From contig JAJUFC010000006.1 in the NCBI GenBank assembly GCA_029263855.1, positions 62,001-126,000 of the forward strand: a stretch of DNA of 64,000 nucleotides, given 5' to 3'. Below are positions 17,599 to 26,331 of the stretch, piece after piece. The stretch comes from Candidatus Thermochlorobacteriaceae bacterium. Lineage in GTDB: Bacteria; Bacteroidota; Chlorobiia; Chlorobiales; Thermochlorobacteraceae. Below the pieces are notes generated by a model that was given only the letters and a program-made list of their open reading frames with translations, did no database searches and was not told where the DNA came from. The translations under genes were made by a program, and so were the position numbers. Positions within the stretch are counted from its first letter, which is position 1. Every line of letters starts with the position of its first letter.

Positions 17599-18498
17599 AT
17601 GACCTACGAAGACGTCCTAAAAGAAATCTCCCAGCAAAGCGACAAACTCATCGTGATGACGGCGGAAAATCGCGCCGCCATTCGCAACCTGCCGCCGCAT
17701 TTGGGCAAGCGATTTATCGATGTTGGCATTTGCGAGCAAACGATGATTGGAATGGCGGCAGGCTTGGCGCTGCGCGGTCGATATCCGATTACGCACGCGC
17801 TGGCGACCTTCCTCGTCTTTCGCGCTTATGAGTTCATTCGCGACGATGTCGCCATTCCGAACCTGCCTGTGAAGATGGTCGGCGGCGTGCCCGGATTTTT
17901 ATCCGACGCAAACGGTCCGACGCACCAAGCGATTGAAGATGTTGCCTTAATGCGCGGCTTGCCAAATATGATGGTGTTCTGTCCGAGCGATGCCGAAGAA
18001 CTTGCGGCGGGAATCAAAGTTCTGGCGGAATATCCCGCGCCGTGCTATATCAGGCACAATCCGCATCCTGCGCCAATCAAGCACGTTGCGCCGTTTGAAA
18101 TTGGCAAAGCCGAAACGCTCTCAGAAGGCAACGACGTTGCGATTTTAGTTTATGGCTTTCTCTTGCGCGAAGCCGTTAAAGCCAAAGAGATTCTTGAAGC
18201 ACACGGAAAGTCAGTGCGTCTCGTTAATGTCCGAATGCCCAAGCCGATTGATGAAGCGGCGGTGTTGAAAGCCGCAAGAGAATGCGCGCTCGTCGTAACG
18301 CTTGAAGACCATTTTCTGACGGGCGGACTGCACAGCATCGTGGCGGAACTGTTGCTGAAACATAAACTCGCGGGCAATGTCTTGCCGATTGCGTTGGAAC
18401 AGAGGTGGTTTAAGCCCGCGTTGCTCGATAGAGTCTTGGAATATGAAGGCTTCACGGGCAAGCAAATCGCCGAGAAAATTTTGAAGGCGTTGTCTTAA
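17599..18498 (+). CDS. Transketolase, C-terminal subunit
   Basis: This 299-residue protein carries the pyrimidine-binding domain of transketolase, with the conserved DVGICEQTMIGMAAGLA segment whose Glu activates thiamine diphosphate. The C-terminal transketolase domain follows (VLVTLEDHFLTGGLHS-like region, here VVTLEDHFLTGG). It pairs with the N-terminal subunit encoded at 16227. The 517 bases between them hold hicB, hicA and a 43-base leader. Length of the two halves together (583) is a little below a fused transketolase. A possible hairpin follows the stop. Confidence 0.92.
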   Translation: MTYEDVLKEISQQSDKLIVMTAENRAAIRNLPPHLGKRFIDVGICEQTMIGMAAGLALRGRYPITHALATFLVFRAYEFIRDDVAIPNLPVKMVGGVPGFLSDANGPTHQAIEDVALMRGLPNMMVFCPSDAEELAAGIKVLAEYPAPCYIRHNPHPAPIKHVAPFEIGKAETLSEGNDVAILVYGFLLREAVKAKEILEAHGKSVRLVNVRMPKPIDEAAVLKAARECALVVTLEDHFLTGGLHSIVAELLLKHKLAGNVLPIALEQRWFKPALLDRVLEYEGFTGKQIAEKILKALS

Positions 18499-18499
18499 T

Positions 18500-18546
18500 C
18501 CGTTGATTTGCGCTCTGCGTTTTCAGATCAATCAACGGGAGTTTTG
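18500..18546 (+). terminator. Possible terminator hairpin after the transketolase operon
   Basis: CCGTTGATT at 18500-18508 and AATCAACGG at 18530-18538 form a perfect 9-bp inverted repeat with a 21-base loop starting right after the stop codon. The following T run is short (TTTTG), so termination is uncertain. Confidence 0.4.
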
Positions 18547-18586
18547 AATTACAACGACATTCCAAAACCCTAAACTGTTTCTAAAA

Positions 18587-19273
18587 ATGAGCGAACTCGG
18601 ACAAATGGTTTATTTCAAAGCCAATGGCGGGTCGGCGCAAGGCTATCTTGCCAAAGCCACATCGGGCAAAGGCATCGGCGTGATTGTGATTCAAGAATGG
18701 TGGGGCTTGGTCGACCACATTAAAAATGTCTGCGACCGCTTCGCGCGCGCTGGCTTCACCGCGCTTGCGCCCGATATGTATGACGGCGCAACCACCAAAT
18801 CGCCTGACGAAGCGGGCAAACTCTTTATGGCGCTCAATATCGGCGACGCGGAAAAAAAACTTCGCGGCGCGATTGACTTTCTGCTTTCAAACGAAGCCGT
18901 TTCTTCTAAAAAAGTCGGAACGGTGGGTTTCTGCATGGGCGGGCAACTCTCGCTCTTTGCCGCCACGCTCAACGAAAACATCGGCGCGTGCGTCGATTTC
19001 TACGGCATTCACCCTGCCGTCAAGCCTGACTTTACGAAACTCAGCGCGCCCGTCTTGGGCATCTTCGCCGAAAAAGATTCAATGGTGAACGCCGACGCGA
19101 TTAAATCGCTCGAAGAAAATCTTAAAGCCGCAGGCAAGAAGTATGAATTTCACGTGTATCCAAACGCGACGCATGCGTTTTTTAACGACACGCGCCCCGA
19201 TGTCTATGACGCAAAAGCCGCGCTCGACGCTTGGAATAAAACGCTCGAGTTTTTCAAAATGCATTTGAGCTAA
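18587..19273 (+). CDS. Dienelactone hydrolase family protein
   Basis: This 228-residue alpha/beta hydrolase has the dienelactone-hydrolase catalytic triad: nucleophile C116 in GFCMGG, D164 in AEKDSMV and H196 in NATHAF. The N-terminal strand ends in the typical VIQEWWGL segment. Dienelactone hydrolases open lactone rings in halocatechol breakdown, but many relatives act on other esters, and no aromatic-degradation gene lies beside it. It is probably transcribed alone, 88 bases after the transketolase operon. Only the family is claimed. Confidence 0.9.
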   Translation: MSELGQMVYFKANGGSAQGYLAKATSGKGIGVIVIQEWWGLVDHIKNVCDRFARAGFTALAPDMYDGATTKSPDEAGKLFMALNIGDAEKKLRGAIDFLLSNEAVSSKKVGTVGFCMGGQLSLFAATLNENIGACVDFYGIHPAVKPDFTKLSAPVLGIFAEKDSMVNADAIKSLEENLKAAGKKYEFHVYPNATHAFFNDTRPDVYDAKAALDAWNKTLEFFKMHLS

Positions 19274-19446
19274 ACAATGGCAACGCTTGAACAATCCTCT
19301 CGCAAACGTGCGCCAAATTTGAGAGAAGCGAAAATATGCGCTAACGATGAGCTCTGTTGGGTTGGCTTGCGATTTTGGATTTTCAAATTTCCGTCAATAA
19401 AATTTTCAACCTAGTAACTTTTCATTTCAACGCATCAATTCAAACT

Positions 19447-20817
19447 ATGCCGAACAAAGTCGCATTCAACGAAACGTATCCGACGATTACGGAATCTGAA
19501 AAACTCTATGCGCGCGCCACAGGGTTAATTCCCGCCTACACGCAAACGCTCGCCAAAGGTCCTGGGCAATATGTGAAAGGTATTGCGCCAAAGTATGTAG
19601 CCAAAGGCAAAGGTGCTCATGTTTGGGACGTCGATGGCAACGAATACATTGACTACCAAATGGCAATCGGTCCGCTCTCGCTCGGCTATTGCTACGAAAA
19701 AGTCGACGAAGCCATCAAAGCGCAACTGGCTGACGGCATCACGTTCTCGCTTGTGCATCCGCTGGAAGTGGAAGTGGCAGAGTTAATCCGCGAGGTCGTG
19801 CCAAATGTGGAAATGGTGCGATATAGCAAAACGGGGTGCGACGTAACCTCTGCCGCCGTGCGCCTTGCGCGCGCTTTCACGGGACGCGAAAAAGTGCTCT
19901 GCTGTGGCTATCACGGTTGGCACGATTGGTATATCGCCGTAACCGACCGCAATAAAGGTATTCCCGAAGCCGTCAAAGATTTGTCTTACACGATTAGCTA
20001 CAACGACATTCAATCCGTCATTGACGGTATTGATGAAAACACGGCGTGCGTCATTTTAGAGCCGATGGTCTTTGAGTTTCCGAAAAATGATTTCCTCCAA
20101 AAACTGCGCGAAGTCTGCGACCAAAACGGCACCTTGCTCATCTTTGACGAAATGTGGACAGGCTTCCGATTTGCGCTGGGCGGGGCGCAAGAACTGTTCA
20201 ATGTCCGCGCCGACTTGATGTGCTTCTCCAAAGCCGTCGCTAATGGAATGCCCATCGGCATTTTGTGCGGTCGCGGCGACGTGATGAAACTGTGCGAAAA
20301 AGATATTTTCTTCTTCACCACATTCGGCGGCGAAGCCCTTTCGCTTGCCGCTTGCAAAGCCACCATCACCGAACTGCGCGAGAAAAACGTGCCTGCCTAC
20401 CTTGCAACGCAAGGCAAAAAACTTCGCGAAGGCTACAATCAAATTGCGAAAGAACTCGGCATGGATTACACCGCTTGCTCTGGGCACGATGCGCGCACCA
20501 TCGTTACTTTCGCTTCCAAAGATGGAAGCAATCCGCTTGAAATGAAATCGCTGGTGCAGCAAGAAATGATTAAGCGCGGCGTCTTGTGGGGTGGCTTTCA
20601 CAATATGAGTTTTTCGCACACCGACGCCGACATTGAATACACGCTTTCAGCCTACCGCGAAGTTCTGCCGATTCTCAAAAAAGCGATGGACGAGAAAAAC
20701 GTCGGCGGCTACCTCAAAGGTGAGTGCGTTGAACCCGTGTTCAGAAAAACGAGCAACTTTGATATGAAGCCCGCCAAGAAGAAGAAACTTGAACTTTCAT
20801 TCGAGGCAAAAGTTTAA
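19447..20817 (+). CDS. Class III aminotransferase, glutamate-1-semialdehyde aminomutase-like
   Basis: This 456-residue PLP enzyme has the fold-type I features of class III aminotransferases: GYHGWHDWYI, the LIFDEMWTGFR aspartate motif and the PLP-lysine motif FSKAVANGMPIG. It most resembles glutamate-1-semialdehyde aminomutases and related sugar/spore-coat aminotransferases, but has about 30 extra C-terminal residues ending in a Lys-rich tail. A true HemL role in tetrapyrrole synthesis is possible but unproven; no hem gene is adjacent. ATG at 19447 was chosen since the upstream in-frame extension is low-complexity. A terminator follows at 20864. Confidence 0.8.
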   Translation: MPNKVAFNETYPTITESEKLYARATGLIPAYTQTLAKGPGQYVKGIAPKYVAKGKGAHVWDVDGNEYIDYQMAIGPLSLGYCYEKVDEAIKAQLADGITFSLVHPLEVEVAELIREVVPNVEMVRYSKTGCDVTSAAVRLARAFTGREKVLCCGYHGWHDWYIAVTDRNKGIPEAVKDLSYTISYNDIQSVIDGIDENTACVILEPMVFEFPKNDFLQKLREVCDQNGTLLIFDEMWTGFRFALGGAQELFNVRADLMCFSKAVANGMPIGILCGRGDVMKLCEKDIFFFTTFGGEALSLAACKATITELREKNVPAYLATQGKKLREGYNQIAKELGMDYTACSGHDARTIVTFASKDGSNPLEMKSLVQQEMIKRGVLWGGFHNMSFSHTDADIEYTLSAYREVLPILKKAMDEKNVGGYLKGECVEPVFRKTSNFDMKPAKKKKLELSFEAKV

Positions 20818-20863
20818 GAGGCAGACTTCCCTGCTGTTTGATTGCCGCCAATCCTTTTAGCGC

Positions 20864-20892
20864 AAGGCGATTCATCGCGAGTCGCCTTTTTG
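20864..20892 (+). terminator. Rho-independent terminator after the class III aminotransferase gene
   Basis: AAGGCGA (20864-20870) pairs with TCGCCTT (20882-20888), with an 11-base loop and a following TTTG. It sits 46 bases beyond the stop codon and upstream of the histidine kinase gene. Confidence 0.65.
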
Positions 20893-20951
20893 TTTATCAC
20901 ACCTTGCTGTTCCGATTTCAACGCGCCACTCGCATTTGTTATATTTATCAA

Positions 20952-22862
20952 ATGTTCTTTCCAAGCCTTAACGCCTTTATGCCTGAATTAGCCATTGCCA
21001 TTGATGCGGAGCCTAACGATTCACGTCTTAATCGTCTCGAAGAACTTGCTTCGCTTGCAAAAAAACTTCGCGACGCCGAACCGCTTAAATGTCAATTTTA
21101 CTGCGAAGAAGCCTTAAAGATGATTGGCAGAGAATCTTCTCTGAATCTCATCAAGGCTGACGTTCTGCTTTCATACAGCGTCTCGCTTTATCGCACAGGA
21201 AACTATGTTCAAGGATTGAGGAGCGCCGAGCAAGCAAAAATCCTCTTTGAATCTTTGAATGACCAAGAGAGCATCGCTAGATGTTTGAGCGCGATGGGCA
21301 ACATCTATCACGATTTAGCCGATTACGCTTCCGCCATTAAGTTTCATCAACAAAGTTTGAACATATTTGCTGAATTGGGCGATAACGAAGGGATTTCAAA
21401 CGCTTACAATAATCTCGGCATCGTTTTTTCTTCTACGCAAGACTTTTCTCAATCCATCATTTTTTTTGAAAAGTGTTTGTCGCTACGCCGCGCGCTTGGC
21501 AATCGGAAAGACATCGCCGCCGCCGAAATGAACCTCGCCAACTCGTATTCGCTGTCAGGCAACTCGCTCCTTGCGCTCGAACATTACGAAAACGCCCTTG
21601 CGATTTTTCGAGAAGAACGCAATCAATATGGCGCGTCGCTTACCCTCGCGAACATCGCCAACGAGCATTTCGCGCTCCGTTCATTTGGCAAAGCCCGCTT
21701 GCATCTGCGAGAAAGCCAAGCCCTTTGCGAAGAAATCAACAATCAACGCGCTTTGGCGTTTTGCTACAAAACCTTTGGCGAGATTTCGCTTGCCGAAGCC
21801 CTTTGGCAAGACGCGGAGTTTTACTTGCTTAAAGCCAAAGACCTTTACGCCGAACTCAAATCTCCCAAAGAGCAGAGCGAAGTTTTGACGTTGCTTTCCG
21901 ATTTATACGCCAAGCAGCGCCGATTTGAGCAAGCCTTTGCGTCGCTTTCGTCTGCGAGCGCGTTGAAAGAGCGATTTCTCAACGAAGAAAAGCAAAAGCA
22001 AATTTCGGCATTGCACATTCGTTATGAATCGGAGCGGTTCAAACGGGAATCGGAAATTTATCGTCAGCGAAGCGATGAACTTTCCGAAGTCAATCGCTCG
22101 CTTCGCGAAGCCAATCAATTCAAACTCGATTTGATTTCGCTCGTTTCGCACGACCTCAAAAATCCGTTGCAAACCATTGTCGGATTTTCAGACCTCATCA
22201 AAGAGATTATTTTCTTTTCCGACAACGGCGCGCCGTCGTTTGACGCGCTCAAAGACCGCCTGAAAGAAGCCTATTTGATGGCAGAGGGGATTTCCCGCGC
22301 CTCTGATTTTATGCTCTCGCTCATCAAGGATTTGCTCGATTCCACCGCGATTGAAGCCCACAATCTGAAGTTAGACATTCAACTTCATTCATTGAGCGAG
22401 TTAATTAAACTCGCCGTCATCGCTTACCTACCCGTCGCCTCGCTCAAACAACAAGACATCATTTCCGACATCGAGCCGAACCTCCTCGCCTTCATTGACG
22501 CGCAACGCATCAAGCAAGTTTTGCACAACCTCATTGACAACGCGATTAAGTTTTCTCCAACGAGCAAACGCATCTACATCAGCCTTAAACGCCTTGATTC
22601 AAACACGGCGGAAATCCGCATTCGTGACGAAGGGCAAGGCTTTTCAGAAGAAGACTTGAAGAAAGCCTTTGGACGATTTCAGAAACTCTCCTCTATTCCG
22701 ACGGGCAAAGAGCGGTCGACAGGTCTTGGGCTTGCGCTATGCAAACAGATCGTTGAACTGCATCGTGGAAGCATCAGGATTGAAAGTGCTGGCAAAAATC
22801 AAGGGGCGACGATTGTTGCGGAACTGCTTTTAGCGGACGATTCAGATTTGCACACTTCTTAA
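20952..22862 (+). CDS. Cytoplasmic TPR-containing sensor histidine kinase
   Basis: This protein of about 636 residues has an N-terminal array of TPR repeats (about residues 25-360, for example LGDNEGISNAYNNLGIVF and repeats of that type). A coiled-coil linker leads to a histidine kinase core with the H-box SLVSHDLKNPLQ (H400), N-box LIDNAIKFSP and G-boxes DEGQGF and STGLGLALC. No signal peptide or membrane segment is seen, so it is probably cytosolic and senses a protein partner or internal signal. No response regulator is adjacent; the CARF-like gene starts 75 bases downstream. ATG at 20952 or 20979 are both possible starts. Confidence 0.88.
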   Translation: MFFPSLNAFMPELAIAIDAEPNDSRLNRLEELASLAKKLRDAEPLKCQFYCEEALKMIGRESSLNLIKADVLLSYSVSLYRTGNYVQGLRSAEQAKILFESLNDQESIARCLSAMGNIYHDLADYASAIKFHQQSLNIFAELGDNEGISNAYNNLGIVFSSTQDFSQSIIFFEKCLSLRRALGNRKDIAAAEMNLANSYSLSGNSLLALEHYENALAIFREERNQYGASLTLANIANEHFALRSFGKARLHLRESQALCEEINNQRALAFCYKTFGEISLAEALWQDAEFYLLKAKDLYAELKSPKEQSEVLTLLSDLYAKQRRFEQAFASLSSASALKERFLNEEKQKQISALHIRYESERFKRESEIYRQRSDELSEVNRSLREANQFKLDLISLVSHDLKNPLQTIVGFSDLIKEIIFFSDNGAPSFDALKDRLKEAYLMAEGISRASDFMLSLIKDLLDSTAIEAHNLKLDIQLHSLSELIKLAVIAYLPVASLKQQDIISDIEPNLLAFIDAQRIKQVLHNLIDNAIKFSPTSKRIYISLKRLDSNTAEIRIRDEGQGFSEEDLKKAFGRFQKLSSIPTGKERSTGLGLALCKQIVELHRGSIRIESAGKNQGATIVAELLLADDSDLHTS

Positions 22863-22884
22863 CGTAGAAATTCAAAACAAGTTT

Positions 22885-22892
22885 TATCTTTG
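22885..22892 (+). promoter_or_regulatory. TAnnTTTG-type -7 element upstream of the CARF gene (tentative)
   Basis: TATCTTTG ends 44 bases before the start codon at 22937 and lies just after the histidine-kinase stop. No TTG lies at the expected -33 position, so support is partial. Confidence 0.3.
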
Positions 22893-22936
22893 ACGGTAAC
22901 GGTCTCAACCAATCTTCGTCATCTCGGCAGTCATTC

Positions 22937-23908
22937 ATGAAAATCCTTATCTCATTTTTAAGCGAGGACATTTTACCTGTTCATCAAGCGCATAAACACC
23001 TTGCACCCGAAAAGCATTTTATTTTACACACCGAAGTGCCCTATAACTTAGCCAAACGCTTTGGCACAGATGTTACCTTCCATGTCATTTCAGACACAAC
23101 CGAATCCATTACGCAAGCCTTGAACGATGTGCTCAATGCGCATCAAGGCGATGCACTCATGCTCAATCTTTCAAGCGGCACTCCACTTATGCAACTTATT
23201 GGGTTAGACGCCGCACGGCGAAATCACTTCAAAGCCTACTACTTCGAACCCAATTCCGTTACTTGCTTTGACGACAATGGCATCGAGAAATCTGCTCTAC
23301 CCACACTTTTCACGATTGAAGAATACATCAAGTTGCATGGATTCAGATTAATCAAGAACTCGGAAGACATGGCGGCGGCGCAAAAACTTTTGAGTGCGCT
23401 CAGCGGCTACCTCACCGCCTCTCATCTTCAAAAACTAAACAGCGCGGCAGATAAAGAATTTTTGGTCAGAATGCCCGGACGCCTTGAAGTTCAAGTCGAT
23501 GCGCCCGAAGGCGAAGAGCGTAAGGTCGCCATTAAAACCAGCGGTTTTCAAAAACTCATTTCCGCAGACTCGCTTGCTGAACTTTTCATGTTTCAGCAAC
23601 TTTCGCCTAAATACAAAGGCGCGATTCAAATCGCGCTTCGCATTGTGCGAGAAGGCGGCAGTCCGCGCGACATTGACCTTGCCTTTCTCAAAGACGGCTT
23701 GCTTCATATCATCGTCTCTCGCGGCAATCCGAACATTCGTGGCGGCATTTTCGAGCAACTCTTTGCTGTTCACCAACGCTTTGAAGGCTTAACGGCGAAA
23801 ATTCATTTCTTGATGAAAGAAAGTTCCGCCACAAATTCTAACAATTTGAAACGCGCCAAACTCTTTGGCATTCATCTGATTTCCATCGACCAAGTCGGTT
23901 CTCTGTAA
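22937..23908 (+). CDS. CARF-domain protein, Card1/Can2 (DUF1887)-like, with degenerate nuclease motif
   Basis: This 323-residue protein resembles DUF1887 proteins such as Vibrio VC1899 and the CRISPR ancillary nuclease Card1. Residues 1-140 fit a CARF domain: LNLSSGTP (77-83) corresponds to the ligand-binding glycine loop, followed by YYFEPNS and LFTIEEYIKLHG, which align with EPNS and ITIADYL in VC1899. Residues 235-323 fit the PD-(D/E)XK nuclease core (DIDLAFLKDGLLHII, then AKLFGIHLI). The canonical ELD...ECK residues read DID...VSR (D245, D247, V260, R262), so nuclease activity is doubtful. No CRISPR array or cas gene lies in the window. The fold match is from memory of family motifs. Confidence 0.7.
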   Translation: MKILISFLSEDILPVHQAHKHLAPEKHFILHTEVPYNLAKRFGTDVTFHVISDTTESITQALNDVLNAHQGDALMLNLSSGTPLMQLIGLDAARRNHFKAYYFEPNSVTCFDDNGIEKSALPTLFTIEEYIKLHGFRLIKNSEDMAAAQKLLSALSGYLTASHLQKLNSAADKEFLVRMPGRLEVQVDAPEGEERKVAIKTSGFQKLISADSLAELFMFQQLSPKYKGAIQIALRIVREGGSPRDIDLAFLKDGLLHIIVSRGNPNIRGGIFEQLFAVHQRFEGLTAKIHFLMKESSATNSNNLKRAKLFGIHLISIDQVGSL

Positions 23909-23919
23909 GGCTCACTTGT

Positions 23920-23949
23920 TTGTTTCAGCAAGGCATTTCGCTATCTTTG
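23920..23949 (+). promoter_or_regulatory. Promoter of the SulP-carbonic anhydrase operon, TTG-N19-TATCTTTG
   Basis: TTG at 23920-23922, exactly 19 bases, then TATCTTTG at 23942-23949: a full match to the Bacteroidota sigma-A consensus TTG-N19-TAnnTTTG. It lies just after the CARF-gene stop and 53 bases before the SulP start. Confidence 0.7.
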
Positions 23950-23968
23950 CCCGCGGTTACTTGTTTGA

Positions 23969-23988
23969 GTTGTCATCTGTTGTCATCT
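23969..23988 (+). repeat. Tandem 10-bp direct repeat in the SulP leader
   Basis: GTTGTCATCT occurs twice without a gap (23969-23978, 23979-23988), about one helical turn each, downstream of the predicted promoter and 14 bases before the SulP ATG. It could be a regulator binding site; it may equally be a chance slippage duplication. Confidence 0.6.
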
Positions 23989-24002
23989 AATTTTTCGGTA
24001 GT

Positions 24003-25721
24003 ATGACGAAAGCCGAATCATCACTTCAATCGGGCATTCTCCTCAACCTTCGCTACGATTTACCCGCGAGTTTAGTCGTCTTCCTTGTTGCATTGCCGCT
24101 GTGTCTGGGCATTGCGCTGGCTTCTGGCGCGCCCTTGTTTTCAGGCATTGTAGCAGGCATCATTGGCGGGATTGTGATTGGGATTTTATCGGGTTCAGAA
24201 ATCAGCGTGAGCGGTCCGGCGGCAGGTCTTGCCGTTATCGTGGCAACCTCTATTGAGAAACTCGGTTCGTTTGAAGCATTCTTGCTTGCTGTGGTTTTAT
24301 CGGGCGTTCTTCAAATTATTTTGGGCTTTTTGCGAGCAGGAATTATCGGCAACTACTTTCCGAGTAGCGTCATTACTGGCATGCTCACGGCAATTGGAAT
24401 TGTGATTATCCTTAAACAAATCCCGCATGCGATTGGGTGGGATAAAGACTACGAAGGAAACTTTGGTTTCTTCGAAGAAGATAGCAATACGTTTTTCACG
24501 CTCTTCAATGCCTTTCGTGCTCTTCAACCTGCCGCCGTTCTCATTACCTTTCTATCCTTGACCACATTAGCATTTTGGGAAACATCGTCCATTAAAAAAA
24601 ATCGTGTATTAAAACTTGTGCCTGCACCGCTTTTGGTGGTCTTGATTGGCATTTTGGTCAATGAGTTGTTCAATCTTTACGCGCCCGAGTTCGCCCTCAC
24701 CAGCAAGGAAGGACATTTGGTTACGCTTCCCGATGTTCCGATTTCAGAACTGCCGCAGCATTTTTCCACACCTGATTTTTCAGCATTTTTCAGAAAAGAT
24801 GTCTATATCGTTGCGCTCACGCTCGCCATTGTTGGCAGTTTGGAAACGCTTCTCTCTATTGAGGCGGCGGATAAATTGGACCCATTCAAACGCATTTCCG
24901 ACACGCATCGCGAATTGAAAGCGCAAGGCGTTGGTAATGTTTTATCGGGCTTGCTTGGCGGCTTGCCCATTACTGCCGTCATTGTGCGTTCATCGGCAAA
25001 TGTTTATGCAGGCGCAAGAATGCGCACATCGGCAATTGTTCATGGGCTTCTTCTTCTCTTTTCAGTGTTTCTCATTCCGCAAGTGCTCAATCTCATTCCG
25101 CTTTCTTCTTTGGCGTGCATCTTGATTATGGTTGGCTATAAACTCTCGCACTATGGATTATTTGTGAGAATGTATCAATCGGGGCGCGATGTCTTCTTGC
25201 CGTTTATCGTTACGGTGCTTGCCGTTGTTTTTACGGATTTGCTTATCGGAATTGCGATTGGGTCGATGATTGGACTCTTTTTCGTCTTGCGTGCTAATCA
25301 TCACTCGGCAACGATTCTCGTCAATGATGGCAATATGTATTTGCTCAAATTCAACAAGGATATGTCGTTTGTGAATAAGGCTGAACTCAAAGCGGCACTT
25401 TCTCACATTCCTGACGGTGCGCATCTTTACATTGATGGCACGCGCTCGATGTTCATTGACCACGATATTTATGACATTATCAACGACTTCCAATCCTCTG
25501 CGCCGTTGCGTCGTATTCATATAGAGTTGAAAAATTTTCATGGCAAGAAACTGCCGATTTTCAATGTCTCATCTATTGCGACGCCTGTAACTGCGCTCAC
25601 ACAACCTATCGAAAAGAGCAAGGAGAATCACGATGAGCGAAACAATCATCACAAAACAAGAGCCGCACTCGACAGACCGACCCGAAATGGACGGCTATCG
25701 CAAACTTCTTCTCGCCAATAA
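24003..25721 (+). CDS. SulP-family anion transporter (probable bicarbonate transporter)
   Basis: This 572-residue protein has the SulP architecture. About ten to twelve membrane segments come first, with [11 protein letters not shown] near the start and [19 protein letters not shown] in the middle. A C-terminal STAS-like domain (about residues 440-535) contains [14 protein letters not shown]. SulP proteins carry sulfate, bicarbonate or other anions. The downstream beta-carbonic anhydrase overlaps its end by 89 bases, which favours a BicA-like bicarbonate transporter; SulP-carbonic anhydrase pairs and fusions are known. The last 30 residues look like out-of-frame read of the next gene. A consensus promoter and a direct repeat precede it. 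Confidence 0.9.
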   Translation: MTKAESSLQSGILLNLRYDLPASLVVFLVALPLCLGIALASGAPLFSGIVAGIIGGIVIGILSGSEISVSGPAAGLAVIVATSIEKLGSFEAFLLAVVLSGVLQIILGFLRAGIIGNYFPSSVITGMLTAIGIVIILKQIPHAIGWDKDYEGNFGFFEEDSNTFFTLFNAFRALQPAAVLITFLSLTTLAFWETSSIKKNRVLKLVPAPLLVVLIGILVNELFNLYAPEFALTSKEGHLVTLPDVPISELPQHFSTPDFSAFFRKDVYIVALTLAIVGSLETLLSIEAADKLDPFKRISDTHRELKAQGVGNVLSGLLGGLPITAVIVRSSANVYAGARMRTSAIVHGLLLLFSVFLIPQVLNLIPLSSLACILIMVGYKLSHYGLFVRMYQSGRDVFLPFIVTVLAVVFTDLLIGIAIGSMIGLFFVLRANHHSATILVNDGNMYLLKFNKDMSFVNKAELKAALSHIPDGAHLYIDGTRSMFIDHDIYDIINDFQSSAPLRRIHIELKNFHGKKLPIFNVSSIATPVTALTQPIEKSKENHDERNNHHKTRAALDRPTRNGRLSQTSSRQ

Positions 25722-26331
25722 AGCGTGGGTTCAAGAGTGTTTGCAAATTCGCCCCGATTATTTTGAGCGGTTAAAAACCGACCAGAAGCCGGAATACCTT
25801 TGGATTGGTTGCGCCGATAGCCGCGTGCCTGCCGATAGAATCATCGGCACTGATCCCGGCGAACTCTTCGTTCAGCGCAACATTGCCAACCTCGTGATTC
25901 ACACCGACTTCAACATGCTTAGCGTACTTCAATACGCGGTTGAAATCCTTAAAGTCAAACACGTGATTGTCTGCGGGCATTACAACTGCGGCGGCGTGAA
26001 GGCGGCTATGTCGCACCAAAATTTCGGCTTGATTAACAAGTGGCTTCGGCACATCAAAGATATTTACCGCTTCTACAAACATGAACTGCTCACGATTCAA
26101 GACGAAACCGCACGGCTTAATCGCCTTGTAGAAATCAACATCTTTGAGCAACTGCGCAATATCTCGGAAACGACAATCGTCCAACGCATGTGGAAGAAAG
26201 AACAGCAACCCTATCTTCACGGATGGGTTTATGATTTGGAGTCGGGCTACCTCAAACAGCTTTACCTTTTTACCCCCGAATCAGAAATTGAAGATATTTA
26301 TCGCTACGACTTTGACGCACTCAAAGAGTAA
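25633..26331 (+). CDS. Beta-class carbonic anhydrase
   Basis: This 232-residue enzyme has all zinc and catalytic residues of beta carbonic anhydrases: C60, D62 and R64 in GCADSRV, H116 and C119 in CGHYNCGG. It interconverts CO2 and bicarbonate in the cytosol. The ATG at 25633 has a good Shine-Dalgarno (AAGGAG) ten bases upstream inside the SulP gene; a second ATG at 25687 would reduce the overlap but lacks such a site. Coupling to SulP suggests cooperation in inorganic-carbon or pH balance. It is followed at once by mpg, whose ATG abuts its stop. Confidence 0.95.
   Translation: MSETIITKQEPHSTDRPEMDGYRKLLLANKAWVQECLQIRPDYFERLKTDQKPEYLWIGCADSRVPADRIIGTDPGELFVQRNIANLVIHTDFNMLSVLQYAVEILKVKHVIVCGHYNCGGVKAAMSHQNFGLINKWLRHIKDIYRFYKHELLTIQDETARLNRLVEINIFEQLRNISETTIVQRMWKKEQQPYLHGWVYDLESGYLKQLYLFTPESEIEDIYRYDFDALKE

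Noticed and set aside
25633-25721. SulP-carbonic anhydrase as a single fused protein split by a frameshift
   Set aside because: Carbonic anhydrase has its own ATG with a good Shine-Dalgarno, and the SulP STAS domain is complete before the overlap, so two separate overlapping genes fit better.
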